64,000 bases of DNA, taken from the NCBI GenBank assembly GCA_902780505.1, contig CACZFN010000004.1:24884-88883 (forward strand), in the 5' to 3' direction. Both the position numbers and the translations under genes were made by a program. Shown here in pieces: positions 53,612 to 62,785 of this stretch; position 1 is the stretch's first letter; each line of letters begins with the position of its first letter. This DNA is from an uncultured Ruminococcus sp. GTDB lineage: Bacteria > Bacillota > Clostridia > Oscillospirales > Ruminococcaceae. The notes under the pieces were generated by a model, which did not search any database, had not been told where the DNA came from, and saw only the letters and a program-made list of their open reading frames with translations.

Positions 53612-54916
53612 ATGAAGATATTTTATCAGTCGTTCGGCTGTAAGGTAAGCCAGTATGAAACTGAAAACATCGAAGCACAAATGAAAGCACGGGGTTTTGA
53701 AACTGTGTCACGCCCTGAAAGCGCAGATATCGCCGTTATAAATACCTGCACCGTGACCTCCGGGGCGGATTCAAAGTGCAGACAGGCTATGCACAGGGTA
53801 AAAAAGCAAAACCCCCGCTGTATCCTCTGCGCTATGGGCTGTATGACTCAGGTCGCCGGCGGTGAAGCAGCCCCGCAGGAATGTGATATTGTTATCGGAA
53901 GCAGGAACAAGACACTGCTGCCCGAACTTATCGGGCAATACCTTGCCACAGGGCAGCGCATTATCGCTGTTACGCCGATAACCGACGAACACGGCTTTGA
54001 AGCTATGCAGAATACATCAGTCGAAAGCAGGACACGTGCTTATATCAAGATACAGGACGGCTGCGATATGTACTGCACATACTGCATTATCCCCTATGCA
54101 AGGGGGCACATATGCTCAAAGCCGCTTAACGAAATAAAAGAGGAAGCCGCCGCCCTTGTTTTATCAGGCCACAAAGAGCTTATCCTGACCGGGATAAACC
54201 TGTGCTGCTACGGCAGGGATTTTAAGAACGGCACAAGGCTTATTGATGCGATAGAAGCTGTATGCGCCGTTTCCGGGGATTTCAGGGTGCGGTTAAGCTC
54301 TGTTGAACCCGAAATGATCAGCGACGGGGATATACAACGCATGGCAAGGCTTGAAAAGCTGTGCCCGCATTTTCACCTGTCGCTTCAAAGCGGGTGCGAT
54401 AAAACGCTGAAAGCTATGAAGCGGCACTATACAGCGGCAGAGTATCTTGAACTTTGCCAAAGGCTCAGAGAAAGCTTCCCGGACTGCGCTGTAACTACTG
54501 ACATAATGGTGGGCTTCCCGGGTGAAAGCGAACAGGATCATAAGCAAAGCCTTGAATTTGCTGCACTTGCAGGCTTTGCAGATGCACATATATTCCCATA
54601 TTCACGCAGAAAGGGAACTGTCGCAGACACCATGCCCTGCCAGGTAGAGGGCAGTATAAAGCACAGACGTGCCCGCGAAATGGCACAGACGACCGCAAAA
54701 ACGAGGGAGGAATATATGAAGCGTATGCAGGGCAGAACGCTTAAAGTGCTGTTTGAAAAGGAAACGGATCCCCGTTTTCATCAGGGGCACAGCGGGAATT
54801 ACCTTTTAGTGAGGACACCGCGTGTTGATGAAAGCGTTTCGCTGCGCCGTGAATTTAAAAATGTAAGGATCACAGGCTATGACGCACACGGGCTGACAGG
54901 CGATATCGAAGAATAA
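53612..54916 (+). CDS. mtaB: tRNA (t6A37)-methylthiotransferase
   Basis: Radical SAM methylthiotransferase that turns t6A37 into ms2t6A37 in tRNAs. 434 residues from ATG at 53612 after GAGGAG. N-terminal UPF0004 domain with three cysteines (FGCKVSQYE, NTCTVT, MGCMTQ), radical SAM CxxxCxxC in CDMYCTYC (C151, C155, C158), and a C-terminal TRAM domain (about 370-434). The MtaB subfamily is supported by CKVSQYE and the absence of the MiaB insertions. Monocistronic with a 130-base leader. Confidence 0.93.
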   Translation: MKIFYQSFGCKVSQYETENIEAQMKARGFETVSRPESADIAVINTCTVTSGADSKCRQAMHRVKKQNPRCILCAMGCMTQVAGGEAAPQECDIVIGSRNKTLLPELIGQYLATGQRIIAVTPITDEHGFEAMQNTSVESRTRAYIKIQDGCDMYCTYCIIPYARGHICSKPLNEIKEEAAALVLSGHKELILTGINLCCYGRDFKNGTRLIDAIEAVCAVSGDFRVRLSSVEPEMISDGDIQRMARLEKLCPHFHLSLQSGCDKTLKAMKRHYTAAEYLELCQRLRESFPDCAVTTDIMVGFPGESEQDHKQSLEFAALAGFADAHIFPYSRRKGTVADTMPCQVEGSIKHRRAREMAQTTAKTREEYMKRMQGRTLKVLFEKETDPRFHQGHSGNYLLVRTPRVDESVSLRREFKNVRITGYDAHGLTGDIEE

Positions 54917-54925
54917 CAGTGCATA

Positions 54926-54969
54926 AAGGCAATACCGCACCCCCGGCGGTTATTGTACGGTGTTGCCTT
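54926..54969 (+). terminator. Hairpin after mtaB
   Basis: AAGGCAA-T-ACCG pairs with CGGT-G-TTGCCTT across a loop that has its own CCGCAC/CGGCGG region. No T-run follows, so it may be a processed end rather than an intrinsic terminator. Confidence 0.45.
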
Positions 54970-55027
54970 AAAATACGTTATCAAAAAAAAATTTACGAAA
55001 TATTATTTTATTTGACCTTTTGATTTA

Positions 55028-55056
55028 TTGACAAAGCAGGGGGATAATAGTATAAT
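55028..55056 (+). promoter_or_regulatory. Consensus SigA promoter upstream of the repeat mosaic (purL?)
   Basis: TTGACA (55028-55033), 17-base spacer, TATAAT (55051-55056), a perfect match. The next coding sequence on this strand is purL, 570 bases downstream. Confidence 0.8.
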
Positions 55057-55120
55057 TAATATGTATTATTGTTTATAAAAAGCAGAAAAAATTTAAAAGG
55101 TTTTTCGGCTCAAGCCATTG

Positions 55121-55612
55121 CGGGGTTTGGGGCAGCGCCCCAATCGGGCGAAGCCCGACAACGGCGGCGAAATATAGTTATCCCGAAGCGCAAACCTGCG
55201 ATTACCCAAAACCTCGGGAAATGGATTGATTTCGCCGCCACCGTTCCAAAAAAGTGAGCGTAAGCGAACGCATTTTGGAACGGTTCGCACCGTTAGGTGC
55301 GACAAACCCCTCCACCACCGCCTGCGGCTTTCGAGGGGGAGGCAACCCCTCCGCCCCTTCGGGGCACCTCCCCTTTCAGGGGAGGCAAGAGTTTGCACCA
55401 GTGGGGGTTGACCGTCCATATTTGCTGTCAGCTGTTGCTAAAGGGATTTAGTGAATAGTGAAAAGTGAATAATGAATAGTGAATAGTTTGTCGGCTGCGC
55501 CGACTTGCCCCACCCCCTGCCCCCTCCCCGAGGGGAGGGGAAAAGAACTTCGCGAAACCGTAAAACTCTGCGCGCAGGGGGGCTTGGGGGGCGTGCCCCC
55601 CATTTAATAATA
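55121..55612. repeat. Mosaic of GC-rich palindromes and short repeats before purL
   Basis: No convincing gene in this stretch. It holds GGGGC-AGC-GCCCC (55129-55141), CGGGC-GAA-GCCCG (55145-55157), an 11-bp pair GGCGGCGAAAT/ATTTCGCCGCC (55163-55173, 55229-55239), a 10-bp pair CGTTCCAAAA/TTTTGGAACG (55242-55251, 55273-55282), GC-rich CCCCTCC/GGGGAGG units (about 55305-55385), a tandem of GTGAATA-like units (about 55449-55487), GTCGGC-TGC-GCCGAC with CCCCTCCCC-GA-GGGGAGGGG (55489-55540), and GGGGGGC-GT-GCCCCCC just before the purL ribosome binding site. Open frames in it lack ribosome binding sites. Confidence 0.75.
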
Positions 55613-55625
55613 AGGAGGTTAAAAA

Positions 55626-58600
55626 ATGTCCGTTTATCGTATTTATGTTGAAAAGAAAAAGGAATTTGCAGTTGAAGCGGCTTCTGTGCTTGCTGACCTA
55701 AGGTCGGCGCTGGGGCTTAGTGAACTCAGATCACTGCGAATAATCAACCGCTATGATGCAGAGGGGCTTTCAAAGGAAAACTTTGACCTTGCAACCCCTG
55801 TCGTGTTCTCTGAACCTGCCGTCGATGTGACTTATGAATGTCTGCCCGAACTGTCAGGTGATGAAAAGGTGTTTGCTGTCGAATACCTCCCCGGACAGTT
55901 TGACCAGAGGGCGGATTCATGTGCTCAGTGTATATCACTTCTTACAGGCGGCAACAGGCCTGCTGTAAAGAGCGCAAAGATATATATTATATGCGGTAAT
56001 GTCAGTGATGAAGATATAGGCAGGATAAAGCACTATATCATAAACCCTGTTGAAAGCCGTGAAGCATCACTTGATACATATGAAACACTTGATGTAAAGT
56101 ACGATATACCTACTACGGTCGATACGATAGACGGCTTTATCTATTCGACTGATGATGACCTTAAAATGATGCTTCATGACCTCGGGCTTGCTATGGACTT
56201 TGATGATATAAAGTTCTGCCGTGATTATTTCAGGGATGAAGAAAAACGCAACCCGACTATCACTGAAATAAGAATGATAGACACATACTGGTCAGACCAC
56301 TGCCGCCATACTACATTTTCGACTATTATCGACAGCGTTGATATAGGTGCTGACTATATTGCGGCTACTTATGAAGATTATATCAATACAAGGAAAGACC
56401 TCTACGCAGGCAGAACGGACAAGCCTGTGACACTTATGGATCTTGCCTGCATCGGTGCCAAAAAGCTAAAAAAAGACGGGATACTCAAAGACCTTGACGA
56501 GAGCGAGGAGATAAACGCCTGCTCGGTAAAGATAAAAGTCGATGTTGACGGCAAGGACGAGGACTGGCTTCTGATGTTCAAGAACGAAACTCACAACCAC
56601 CCGACGGAAATAGAGCCTTTCGGCGGTGCGGCAACCTGTCTTGGCGGCGCTATCAGGGATCCGCTTTCGGGCAGAAGCTATGTTTACCAGGCTATGCGTG
56701 TGACAGGTGCGGCCAACCCGCTTGTGCCTGTTGAAGATACGATAGCCGGCAAGCTCCCGCAGAGAAAGCTTGTGGTCACAGCAGCTAACGGGTATTCATC
56801 ATACGGCAACCAGATAGGGCTTGCTACAGGGCACGTAAGTGAGATCTATCACCCCGGGTATGTAGCAAAAAGGCTCGAGATCGGCGCTGTTATCGGTGCT
56901 GCACCTGAAGAAAACGTAAGGCGTGAAAGACCACAGGAAGGCGATGTTGTCATACTCCTCGGCGGGCGTACAGGGCGTGACGGCTGCGGCGGCGCTACGG
57001 GTTCTTCAAAATCGCATACTATCGAATCACTTGAAAGCTGCGGCGCTGAGGTCCAGAAGGGTAATGCACCCGAAGAAAGAAAGCTGCAAAGGCTTTTCAG
57101 AAACCCCGAAGTTACAAGGCTTATCAAGAGATGCAACGACTTCGGTGCGGGCGGTGTTTCTGTCGCTATCGGCGAGCTGACGGACGGGCTTGTCATTGAC
57201 CTTAATGCTGTACCAAAGAAATACGACGGCCTTGACGGAACAGAGCTTGCAATAAGCGAATCTCAGGAAAGAATGGCTGTTGTTGTTGCTAAAGAGGACG
57301 CTGCTAAGTTTATGGCAGAAGCTGCTAAGGAAAACTTAGAGTCTACTCTTGTTGCAAGGGTAACTGACGAAAACCGCCTGAGAATGGAATGGAACGGTAA
57401 CGAGATAGTAAGCCTTTCAAGGGACTTCCTGAACTCAAACGGTGCCAAAAAGCATACCGATATCGTGATAAATGCGCCTTTCTTCGGCAAGGAAAGTGAA
57501 ATTGAAAACACCGCCGACAGGTGGGAAGCTATGATATCAAGCCTTAATGTGTGCTCGCAGAAGGGGCTTGTTGAAAGATTTGACTCGACTATCGGTGCGG
57601 GCACTGTGCTTATGCCGTTCGGCGGCAAGTATCAGAACACCCCCAACCAGGCTATGGCAGCAAAGATACCTGTTATAAACGGCGAAACAAAGACAGCTTC
57701 GGTAATGGGCTGGGGCTTTAACCCGTTTGTTTCTTCGCAGAGTCCTTATCACGGGGCGATATCAGCGGTGGTCGAATCTGTCGCTAAGGTAGTTGCGGCA
57801 GGCGGCAGCAGCAAAAAGTGCTGGCTTACATTCCAGGAATACTTTGAAAGAACACAGAACGATCCCGAGCGCTGGGGGCAGCCGCTTTCGGCACTGCTCG
57901 GTGCATATAAGGCACAGATGGAACTCGGTCTGGGTGCTATAGGCGGCAAGGATTCGATGTCGGGTACATTTGAAAACATTGACGTTCCGCCTACGCTCGT
58001 ATCGTTTGCGGTATCTGTTGCAAATACAGATAATATAGTATCAAGTGAATTTAAAAAGGCAGGCTCGCCTGTAATAGTTATCACACCCGAATACGACAAA
58101 AACAGGATAGTTGATTTTGATTCGCTCAAAGACTGCTTTGCAAGAGTCGAAGCGCTTATCAGCAGCGGCGCTGTGCTCTCGGCAAGGACGGTGGCATTCG
58201 GCGGCATATCCGAAGCTGTTGCAAAAATGGCATTCGGCAACAGGATAGGCTTCCGCTTTACAGAAGAACTGGGCGCAAGAGAGCTTTTCCAGGCTTGCTA
58301 CGGCTCGTTTGTTATAGAGCTTAAAGAGGGCACCGAAACCACAGAGCGTGTTATAGGCGTTACACAGGAAAGCTACAGCGTTATCACAAAGGACTATGTA
58401 GTTGACCTTAAAACACTTGAAAAGCTGTGGGAAAGCAAGCTTGAGCCTGTATTCCCCGTTAAGATAAAGGAACAGACCGAAAAGCCCAGGACATACAGCT
58501 TCAGTGCTGAAAAGAGGGTTGCGCCAAAGATAGGCGTTGCAAAGCCTAAGGTGCTTATACCTGTATTCCCGGGTACAAACTGTGAATATGACACCGCAAA

Positions 58601-59342
58601 GGTATTTCGCCGCGCAGGGGCTGAACCTGAGATATTCGTAATAAAGAACCTTACCGCTTCCGCGATCGAGGAAAGCGTAAATGAAATGGAGAAGCTTATA
58701 AGGCAGTCGCAGATCGTTATGCTTCCCGGCGGCTTCTCGGGCGGTGACGAGCCTGACGGTTCCGGCAAGTTCATAGTATCGTTTTTAAGAAACCCGCGCC
58801 TTACTGACGCTATACATGACCTGCTCAAAAACCGTGACGGGCTTATGCTCGGTATCTGCAACGGTTTCCAGGCTCTGATAAAACTCGGACTTGTGCCTTA
58901 CGGTGAAATAAGGGATATGCGGACAGATTCGCCTACACTTACTTTCAACACCATTCACAGGCATCAGTCAAAAATGGTAAACACAAGGATAGCTTCAAAC
59001 AAGTCACCGTGGCTTGCAGGGTGCAAAGTCGGCGATATCCACAACATTGCGATATCTCACGGCGAGGGCAGATTTGTGGCATCTTCTGTCGAGATAGCAC
59101 AGCTTGCCGCAAACGGTCAGATAGCTACACAGTATGTTGATTTTGACGGACAGCCCACACTTGATATACAGTGCAACCCGAATACATCTGTTGATGCGAT
59201 CGAGGGCATAACATCACCTGACGGCAGAGTCCTCGGCAAGATGGGGCACTCGGAAAGGATCGGCGACAATGTATGCATAAATGTCCCCGGTGAAAAAGAC
59301 CAGAAGATATTTGAAAGCGGAGTAAACTACTTTAAGATATGA
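55626..59342 (+). CDS. purL: Phosphoribosylformylglycinamidine synthase, single-chain form
   Basis: Fourth step of de novo purine synthesis, converting FGAR to FGAM with glutamine and ATP. The 1238-residue protein fuses the synthetase and glutaminase parts that many Gram-positives split into PurS, PurL and PurQ. Motifs: SDHCRHTTF, KNETHNHPTEIEPFGG, GGKDSMSGTF; C-terminal class I amidotransferase from about residue 972 (VFPGTNCEYD, LPGGFSGGDE) with nucleophile C1078 in LGICNGFQA and triad His/Glu in SHGEGRF (near 1145). ATG follows AAGGAGG. No other purine gene is adjacent. Confidence 0.97.
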   Translation: MSVYRIYVEKKKEFAVEAASVLADLRSALGLSELRSLRIINRYDAEGLSKENFDLATPVVFSEPAVDVTYECLPELSGDEKVFAVEYLPGQFDQRADSCAQCISLLTGGNRPAVKSAKIYIICGNVSDEDIGRIKHYIINPVESREASLDTYETLDVKYDIPTTVDTIDGFIYSTDDDLKMMLHDLGLAMDFDDIKFCRDYFRDEEKRNPTITEIRMIDTYWSDHCRHTTFSTIIDSVDIGADYIAATYEDYINTRKDLYAGRTDKPVTLMDLACIGAKKLKKDGILKDLDESEEINACSVKIKVDVDGKDEDWLLMFKNETHNHPTEIEPFGGAATCLGGAIRDPLSGRSYVYQAMRVTGAANPLVPVEDTIAGKLPQRKLVVTAANGYSSYGNQIGLATGHVSEIYHPGYVAKRLEIGAVIGAAPEENVRRERPQEGDVVILLGGRTGRDGCGGATGSSKSHTIESLESCGAEVQKGNAPEERKLQRLFRNPEVTRLIKRCNDFGAGGVSVAIGELTDGLVIDLNAVPKKYDGLDGTELAISESQERMAVVVAKEDAAKFMAEAAKENLESTLVARVTDENRLRMEWNGNEIVSLSRDFLNSNGAKKHTDIVINAPFFGKESEIENTADRWEAMISSLNVCSQKGLVERFDSTIGAGTVLMPFGGKYQNTPNQAMAAKIPVINGETKTASVMGWGFNPFVSSQSPYHGAISAVVESVAKVVAAGGSSKKCWLTFQEYFERTQNDPERWGQPLSALLGAYKAQMELGLGAIGGKDSMSGTFENIDVPPTLVSFAVSVANTDNIVSSEFKKAGSPVIVITPEYDKNRIVDFDSLKDCFARVEALISSGAVLSARTVAFGGISEAVAKMAFGNRIGFRFTEELGARELFQACYGSFVIELKEGTETTERVIGVTQESYSVITKDYVVDLKTLEKLWESKLEPVFPVKIKEQTEKPRTYSFSAEKRVAPKIGVAKPKVLIPVFPGTNCEYDTAKVFRRAGAEPEIFVIKNLTASAIEESVNEMEKLIRQSQIVMLPGGFSGGDEPDGSGKFIVSFLRNPRLTDAIHDLLKNRDGLMLGICNGFQALIKLGLVPYGEIRDMRTDSPTLTFNTIHRHQSKMVNTRIASNKSPWLAGCKVGDIHNIAISHGEGRFVASSVEIAQLAANGQIATQYVDFDGQPTLDIQCNPNTSVDAIEGITSPDGRVLGKMGHSERIGDNVCINVPGEKDQKIFESGVNYFKI

Positions 59343-59349
59343 TATTTTT

Positions 59350-59372
59350 CGGGGCAGAAAAACTCTGCCCCG
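59350..59372 (+). terminator. Hairpin after purL
   Basis: CGGGGCAGA / TCTGCCCCG perfect 9-bp stem, loop AAAAC, followed by TTAAAG. It lies between purL and the DUF1294 gene; weak tail. Confidence 0.5.
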
Positions 59373-59396
59373 TTAAAGTGATACGGGAGAGGTTTT

Positions 59397-59684
59397 ATGG
59401 CAAAGATATTTTTATATGTTGTGCTTGTATATATGGTGATAGTAAGTGTTGTCTGCCTTATTATGTACGGTGTTGACAAAAGCCGCGCCAAGGCCGGAAA
59501 GTGGCGCATAAAGGAACAGACACTTCTTATGGCGGGCTTTTTCGGCGGTGCCGCAGGCGGGCTTATAGGCATGGTTTTATTCAGGCACAAGACAAAGCAC
59601 TGGTATTTTTATCTTTGCAATGTATTATCGATCGCGTTATGGGTGTTTTTTATTGTGAAGATTCACAGCAATCTTTCGGCTTAG
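59397..59684 (+). CDS. DUF1294 family small membrane protein
   Basis: A 95-residue protein with three hydrophobic segments and the DUF1294 pattern YGVDKSRAKAGKWRIKEQTL followed by a glycine-rich helix (GGAAGGLIGMVLFRHKTKH). Function unknown across the family. ATG follows GGGAGAGG. Its 3' end overlaps the end of the convergent DUF6291 gene by 35 bases. Confidence 0.88.
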   Translation: MAKIFLYVVLVYMVIVSVVCLIMYGVDKSRAKAGKWRIKEQTLLMAGFFGGAAGGLIGMVLFRHKTKHWYFYLCNVLSIALWVFFIVKIHSNLSA

Positions 59685-60258
59685 GCGATATCCCGAAGCG
59701 CTTATCAAATTCAGAAGCAATAAAAGACATTTCGTTTTTTTCAAGAAGGCTCTCCCCCGTCATAATATCGGCAGGGGGAGATTTTTTGTTTTCATCAGCC
59801 TGACTGCATTTCAAAGCAGATTCAGCAGTTTCGTAAGGGCCATGCTCTTTTTCTTTATCAAAAACAATATCTTTTTCTTTTTCTTTATCTTTATCTTTAT
59901 ATATATCTTTTTCTTTATCTTTATCGGCATAATTCGCATCCGTTTGTATGCGTCCGGATACGTTCGTATGCATTCGCATGGTTTTGTATTCGTTCGTATC
60001 ATTTTCTTTCCTGTGCGGTTCACAAAGCGTTTCGATCTTTTTTGTACGGCGGGCGGCTTTTTTATCAAGCTCGCGCCTCAGAGAGATAAACACAAGTGCC
60101 GCAGGCTTTGAAAGCGGCGGGATCTCACCTGTCTGAACATAGAGCAAAACTGCTTTTAAAAGCTCGCCTGCTTCTTGAAAATCAAGGATAGATATCTGCT
60201 CGGAGATATCCTCGGTCATGGGCAGAAAAAACTTATTTGCGTGATTTGTTTGATTCAT
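59650..60258 (-). CDS. DUF6291-like (phage replication-associated) protein
   Basis: A 202-residue protein. Residues about 8-75 (FFLPMTEDISEQISILDFQE and LLKAVLLYVQTGEIPPL) resemble the DUF6291 domain found in phage and mobile-element replication proteins. The middle is low-complexity Lys/Asp/Glu (DKDKEKDIYKDKDKEKEKDI), and the end (FIASEFDKRFGISP) is like phage DnaD-region tails. ATG follows AAGGAGG. It is alone on this strand among housekeeping genes and may be a captured or remnant phage gene. Confidence 0.7.
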   Translation of the reverse strand: MNQTNHANKFFLPMTEDISEQISILDFQEAGELLKAVLLYVQTGEIPPLSKPAALVFISLRRELDKKAARRTKKIETLCEPHRKENDTNEYKTMRMHTNVSGRIQTDANYADKDKEKDIYKDKDKEKEKDIVFDKEKEHGPYETAESALKCSQADENKKSPPADIMTGESLLEKNEMSFIASEFDKRFGISPKPKDCCESSQ

Positions 60259-60318
60259 TTTTATTCCTCCTTATTATGGGGCTTTATACCCCCTTCACTA
60301 ACAGCGAAAAACAGGGGT

Positions 60319-60357
60319 AAAGTTGCACAGAAGTATGCAACTTTCATATTAATTATA
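60319..60357 (-). promoter_or_regulatory. -10-like box and 9-bp inverted repeat before the DUF6291 gene
   Basis: Minus strand TATAAT (60357-60352) without a clear -35, followed by AAAGTTGCA-N8-TGCAACTTT (60344-60319), a perfect 9-bp inverted repeat covering roughly +1 to +26. Position fits an operator; the regulator is unknown. Confidence 0.4.
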
Positions 60358-60438
60358 CAAAAAATTTACAAATTAATGCAGGAGTAAACAGGTTTCTCAG
60401 GTGCGACAGCTGACATCTTTTACAGGGCATATGATCAC

Positions 60439-60467
60439 TTGACAAATCGGGGAAAATATAGTATAAT
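60439..60467 (+). promoter_or_regulatory. SigA promoter of greA-lysS
   Basis: TTGACA (60439-60444), 17-base spacer, TATAAT (60462-60467), perfect consensus. Confidence 0.85.
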
Positions 60468-60511
60468 AATATTTTGATAGTTTATAATAATTGTAAAGGA
60501 GATTGTTAAAT

Positions 60512-60991
60512 ATGGCAGAAAATATAGGGCGTACAGTATCAAAAGCAGGCTATGCAAAATTACAGGAGGATCTTGAATACCTTGTAACAGTCAGAAGAAG
60601 CGAGGTAGCGCAGAAGCTTAAAGAAGCACGTTCCTTCGGTGACTTATCGGAAAACGCAGAATACGACGAGGCGAAGAACGATCAGGCTATACTTGAAGCT
60701 AAGATCAATGAACTTGAATACATCATTGCAAACGCTAATGTTGTCGATGATGACGATATATCTGTAGACGAGATAAGCGTAGGTTCAAGGATCAAGCTTC
60801 GTGACCTGGAACTTGATGAAATAGAAGACCTTCAGATAGTAGGTTCAACAGAATCCGATCCCGACAATGGAAAGATATCGGACGACTCCCCTATCGGCAA
60901 GGCTGCACTCAAGAAAAAGATAGGTGACGTTTTTGAAGTTGAAGCGCCTATGGGCACTATCAAATTTGAGGTAATAGACATTTCAAGATAA
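60512..60991 (+). CDS. greA: Transcription elongation factor GreA
   Basis: Rescues backtracked RNA polymerase by stimulating transcript cleavage. 159 residues from ATG at 60512 (MAENIGRTVSKAGYAKLQED), after AAAGGAG. N-terminal coiled coil with the conserved tip (RSFGDLSENAEYDEAKNDQA, acidic D and E pair) and C-terminal FKBP-like domain (ISDDSPIGKAALKKKIGD). lysS follows after 18 bases, a common greA-lysS pair in Firmicutes. Confidence 0.97.
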   Translation: MAENIGRTVSKAGYAKLQEDLEYLVTVRRSEVAQKLKEARSFGDLSENAEYDEAKNDQAILEAKINELEYIIANANVVDDDDISVDEISVGSRIKLRDLELDEIEDLQIVGSTESDPDNGKISDDSPIGKAALKKKIGDVFEVEAPMGTIKFEVIDISR

Positions 60992-61009
60992 GGACAGGTG
61001 TGAACTTAG

Positions 61010-62593
61010 ATGAACGAAGAAACAAAAGTCACTGCTGCCACCGAAGACGACGGGCAGGAACTTACTTTAGAGCAGGTAAACAGTTTAAGACAGGTAAGGA
61101 TCGACAAGCTTGGTGAACTTAAAGCAGCAGGCAGGGATCCGTTTACCATTACAAAATATGATGTGACATCAAGCTGTCTTGAAGCAAAAGAGGCTTACGA
61201 AAAGCTTGAAGCAAGCCTTAAAGAAAAAGCAGGCGGCGACGAAGAAGCACTGAAAGCTTTACTTGAAGAAAACAGGGCAGAGGTGTCCTTAGCAGGCAGA
61301 GTTATGTCAAGAAGGCTTATGGGCAAGGCAGGGTTCCTTGACCTGAGGGACAAGTCGGGCAAGATACAGGCATATGTAAGGCGTGATTATGTAGGCGTTG
61401 AAGCCTTCACAGATTACAAAAAAGGCGACATCGGCGACATAATCGGCATCAGGGGCTATGTTTTCAGGACAAGAATGGGCGAGATATCCATTCATGCAAA
61501 GGAGATAACGCTGCTTTCAAAGTCACTTCTCCCCTTACCCGAAAAATGGCATGGTTTAAAGGATCAGGACACAAGGTACAGGCAGCGCTACACAGACCTT
61601 ATATGCAACCCCGAAGTAAAGGAAACATTTATAAAGCGTTCAAAGATAATCTCAGCTATAAGAAGATATCTTGACGGGCTTGGATTTATGGAGGTCGAAA
61701 CTCCTATGCTTGTTTCAAACGCAGGCGGCGCTGCTGCAAGGCCGTTTGAAACACACTATAACGCTCTTGACGAGGATGTAAAGCTCAGGATATCATTGGA
61801 ACTTTACTTGAAGCGTCTTATTGTCGGCGGGCTTGAAAGAGTTTACGAGATAGGCAGGGTTTTCAGGAACGAAGGCGTTGATGCAAGGCACAACCCCGAA
61901 TTTACCCTTATGGAGCTTTACCAGGCATACACAGACTATCACGGCATGATGGATCTGACGGAGAATATGTTCCGTTACCTTGCTCAAACTGTATACGGCA
62001 CGACAAAGATCATTTACGGCGAAAATGAGATGGATCTTGGAAAGCCGTTTGAAAGAATGACAATGGTTGAAGCTGTAAAGAAATACTCAGGCGTTGATTT
62101 TTCACAGATAAGGGACCTTGGATCGGCAAGGGCTGCGGCGAAAGAACACCACATTGAATTTGAAGAAAGGCACAAGAGGGGCGACATTCTCAATCTTTTC
62201 TTTGAAGAATACGTTGAAAAGCACCTTATTCAGCCGACTTTTATTACTGACCACCCTATAGAGATATCTCCCCTTACAAAGAAAAAGCCGGATGATCCGG
62301 ACCATGTTGAAAGATTTGAGCTTTTCATGAATGGCTGGGAGATGTGCAATGCATATTCCGAACTTAACGATCCGATAGACCAGCGCGAACGTTTCAAAGC
62401 GCAGGAGGAGGCTTTAAGCCAGGGTGATGAAGAAGCAAACCGCACTGACGAGGATTTCCTGCGCGCGCTTGAAATAGGTATGCCCCCCACAGGCGGCATA
62501 GGCTACGGCATTGACAGGCTTGTTATGCTGCTGACAAACTCCCCTGCTATAAGAGATGTGCTGCTGTTCCCGACGATGAAGTCGCTGGATTAA
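61010..62593 (+). CDS. lysS: Lysyl-tRNA synthetase, class II
   Basis: Charges tRNA-Lys. 527 residues: N-terminal OB-fold anticodon domain (about 75-180, VSLAGRVMSRRLMGKAGFLD), class II core with motif 1 (FMEVETPMLVSNAGGAAARP), motif 2 (FRNEGVDARHNPEFTLME) and motif 3 (GIGYGIDRLVML). Family-typical end at LLFPTMKSLD with no extension. ATG follows AGGTGTGA. A strong terminator lies about 105 bases later. Confidence 0.98.
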   Translation: MNEETKVTAATEDDGQELTLEQVNSLRQVRIDKLGELKAAGRDPFTITKYDVTSSCLEAKEAYEKLEASLKEKAGGDEEALKALLEENRAEVSLAGRVMSRRLMGKAGFLDLRDKSGKIQAYVRRDYVGVEAFTDYKKGDIGDIIGIRGYVFRTRMGEISIHAKEITLLSKSLLPLPEKWHGLKDQDTRYRQRYTDLICNPEVKETFIKRSKIISAIRRYLDGLGFMEVETPMLVSNAGGAAARPFETHYNALDEDVKLRISLELYLKRLIVGGLERVYEIGRVFRNEGVDARHNPEFTLMELYQAYTDYHGMMDLTENMFRYLAQTVYGTTKIIYGENEMDLGKPFERMTMVEAVKKYSGVDFSQIRDLGSARAAAKEHHIEFEERHKRGDILNLFFEEYVEKHLIQPTFITDHPIEISPLTKKKPDDPDHVERFELFMNGWEMCNAYSELNDPIDQRERFKAQEEALSQGDEEANRTDEDFLRALEIGMPPTGGIGYGIDRLVMLLTNSPAIRDVLLFPTMKSLD

Positions 62594-62699
62594 GAAACGG
62601 CGTAAATACGCGGTTTGCGGGGCTCACGAGCCTAAGCTGGCTCCAATTTGGCCCCACAAAAACAACAGTCGCAGAAAAGAACCCTATGTAGAATTATAA

Positions 62700-62734
62700 A
62701 GAGCTAAGACAGGTTATGTGTCTTAGCTCTTTTT
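62700..62734 (+). terminator. Rho-independent terminator after lysS
   Basis: AGAGCTAAGACA (62700-62711) and TGTCTTAGCTCT (62719-62730), a perfect 12-bp stem with a 7-base loop, followed by TTTT. Confidence 0.92.
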
Positions 62735-62785
62735 GCTGTGGCATTGTAATAATAGGCGTGGGTGCTATGATGTATATTATGGTTC

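Noticed and set aside
55069-55451. Several open frames of 60-108 codons in the purL upstream mosaic
   Set aside because: They are made of palindromic repeat sequence, overlap in all frames and have no ribosome binding sites.
55449-55487. Possible CRISPR-like repeat array
   Set aside because: Units are 7-9 bases and directly adjacent without spacers; a simple tandem repeat.
55057-55625. Purine or guanidine riboswitch in the purL leader
   Set aside because: I looked for conserved purine aptamer loops and other known switch cores and saw none; the structures are simple GC-rich palindromes.
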